7,484 bases of DNA from Firmicutes bacterium UBA4874 (GTDB lineage: Bacteria > Bacillota > Clostridia > Caldicoprobacterales > DTU083), in NCBI GenBank assembly GCA_002399435.1, contig DHDO01000006.1, positions 1 to 7,484 of the forward strand. Direction: 5' to 3'. Below the pieces are notes generated by a model, which saw only the letters and a program-made list of their open reading frames with translations, made no database searches and was not told where the DNA came from. Below are positions 6,641-7,484 of this stretch, in pieces (position 1 is the stretch's first letter; the number at the start of each line of letters is the position of its first letter). The translations under genes and the position numbers were made by a program.

Positions 6641-6642
6641 TA
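6625..6642. promoter_or_regulatory. Candidate operator, inverted repeat TATTGCA-N4-TGCAATA
   Basis: TATTGCAATAGTGCAATA is a 7-bp perfect inverted repeat with a 4-base centre, and can also be read as TGCAATA direct repeats 8 bp apart. It covers the -35 hexamer and part of the spacer of the predicted araC promoter, the place where autoregulation would be expected. A partial extra half-site, ATGCAAG, lies at 6656-6662. AraC-family proteins often use direct half-sites, so the AraC protein is the first candidate to bind here. Confidence 0.45.
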
Positions 6643-6754
6643 ATTCATCGGAATAATGCAAGCATAGTCATTTGGCAGGCGATATCATTGGAAAGAGAGC
6701 AGCAGAATATCTCCATCCAGACAAACTCATAATCAGTAATACAACAAAACTTTC

Positions 6755-6762
6755 AGGGAGGT
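6755..6762 (+). promoter_or_regulatory. Ribosome-binding site that fixes the TTG start of the alpha-xylosidase
   Basis: AGGGAGGT lies six bases before the TTG at 6769. No ATG or GTG in frame near the expected N-terminus competes, so this strong site decides the start. Confidence 0.8.
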
Positions 6763-6768
6763 CTTTCG

Positions 6769-7484
6769 TTGAAATTCACCAATGGATACTGGCTGTTAAA
6801 AAAGAACGTAAAATGTTATGGCGCAGCTGCGGTTACGGATGTGGCCATTATGCAAAATCGCGTTATTGTGTATGTTTCCCCGACAAAAGTATCAAACAGG
6901 GGACAGACTCTCACCGGCCCTCTGCTGACCATTGAATTTACTTCCCCGCATATTGATGTGATTGGAATAAGGATGTATCACTTCAAGGGCACGGTGAAAC
7001 GTGGACCGGAGTTCGATCTCCATACAAAGGATCTGCAACTGACGGTTACCCAGGATGAAAAGAAGCTGACCATCCTTTCCGGCAGCCTGATCGTCCAGGT
7101 GGAAAAGGATCCTTTCCGTATCTGCTATTATTACGGTGAGAATTTCCTCACCCTGTCCGATACCAAACAACTCGCTTACCTGACGGTGGATCAGAAGCCT
7201 TATGTCCGGGAGCGCCTGAACCTGTCCGTCGGCGAATGCCTGTACGGCCTGGGGGAGCGCTTTTCCAATTTCGTAAAAAACGGTCAGTCGGTGGACATCT
7301 GGAATGCGGATGGAGGTACTTCCTCTGAACAGGCATATAAAAACATCCCTTTTTACGTTTCCAACAGAAAATATGGGGTTTTTATCTGCCACACCGGGAA
7401 AATTTCGTTGGAAATCGGATCGGAATCGGTCTCAAAAACCCAGTTCAGCGTAGACGGCGAGGAGCTGAATTACTTCATGATCGG
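6769..7484 (+). CDS. yicI: Alpha-xylosidase, glycoside hydrolase family 31, YicI/XylS type (3' end cut off by the window)
   Basis: Exo-acting enzyme that removes alpha-linked xylose from the non-reducing end of xyloglucan fragments such as isoprimeverose. No signal peptide is seen, so it should act in the cytoplasm on imported sugars. The visible 238 residues match the N-terminal beta-sandwich region of YicI-like proteins: KFTNGYWLLKK (2-12), GPLLTIEF (50-57), HFKG (71-74), YGLGERF (159-165), WNADGGTSSEQAYKNIPFY (178-196) and SNRKYGVFI (198-206). The catalytic barrel with its Asp nucleophile lies past the right edge; the family is about 770 residues. Translation starts at a TTG. The match is by memory of the family, and a GH31 alpha-glucosidase is a less likely alternative. 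It diverges from the araC-family gene, its probable regulator. Confidence 0.92.
   Translation, partial: MKFTNGYWLLKKNVKCYGAAAVTDVAIMQNRVIVYVSPTKVSNRGQTLTGPLLTIEFTSPHIDVIGIRMYHFKGTVKRGPEFDLHTKDLQLTVTQDEKKLTILSGSLIVQVEKDPFRICYYYGENFLTLSDTKQLAYLTVDQKPYVRERLNLSVGECLYGLGERFSNFVKNGQSVDIWNADGGTSSEQAYKNIPFYVSNRKYGVFICHTGKISLEIGSESVSKTQFSVDGEELNYFMI

Larger units (their letters stand above)
6455..6768. other. Divergent intergenic regulatory region between the araC and alpha-xylosidase genes
   Basis: No protein-coding gene is supported in these 314 bp. The stretch is AT-richer than the flanking genes. It holds, from left to right, a 6-bp hairpin, four 16-bp tandem repeats, a GCAGTT/AACTGC inverted repeat, a likely araC promoter with an overlapping TGCAATA inverted repeat, and the ribosome-binding site of the alpha-xylosidase. 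About 110 bp between 6643 and 6754 show nothing I can assign. A clear plus-strand promoter is missing; the best weak candidate is TCAACT (6593-6598), a 17-bp spacer and TATAAA (6616-6621), which would fit a gene that needs an activator. Confidence 0.7.

Overview
The window looks like carbohydrate-utilisation DNA from a Gram-positive anaerobe of the Firmicutes, most likely class Clostridia (gut or rumen type). This rests on gene content: a YesN/YesM-type two-component system, an RbsA-type sugar ABC ATPase, an AraC regulator and a GH31 alpha-xylosidase. Purine-rich ribosome-binding sites and the use of GTG and TTG starts fit. The species cannot be named from the sequence.

Layout. Four complete genes and one partial gene lie on the minus strand, and one partial gene on the plus strand. 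In transcription order on the minus strand they are: an AraC-family regulator (6454-5528); a YesN-like response regulator (5460-3847); a short YesM-like histidine kinase (3833-2805); an RbsA-like protein whose nucleotide-binding motifs are degraded in both halves (2808-1336); and, after a 214-bp gap, a normal RbsA-type sugar ABC ATPase (1121 to beyond position 1). On the plus strand, diverging from the araC gene, an alpha-xylosidase (YicI/XylS type) starts with TTG at 6769 and runs off the right edge.

How they may work together. The AraC protein and alpha-xylosidase form a divergent regulator-enzyme pair, which suggests local control of use of alpha-xylosides such as isoprimeverose from xyloglucan. 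The response regulator and kinase genes are 13 bp apart, and the kinase and degenerate ABC genes overlap by 4 bp (ATGA). These three therefore form a coupled unit with a good sigma-A promoter at 5531-5503. The kinase has two membrane helices but almost no extracellular loop, so it cannot detect a sugar in the usual YesM way. The protein made in tandem with it resembles a transporter ATPase but appears unable to bind or hydrolyse ATP at either site. My main inference is a transporter-coupled sensing module, in which the dead ATPase links a sugar transporter to the kinase. The intact ATPase next door would power that or a related transporter.

The 314-bp divergent region (6455-6768) is rich in structure: a four-copy 16-bp tandem repeat, three inverted repeats and a likely araC promoter. 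A 28-bp direct repeat lies at the 3' end of the degenerate ABC gene. I see no tRNA, rRNA, CRISPR array, insertion sequence or convincing intrinsic terminator.
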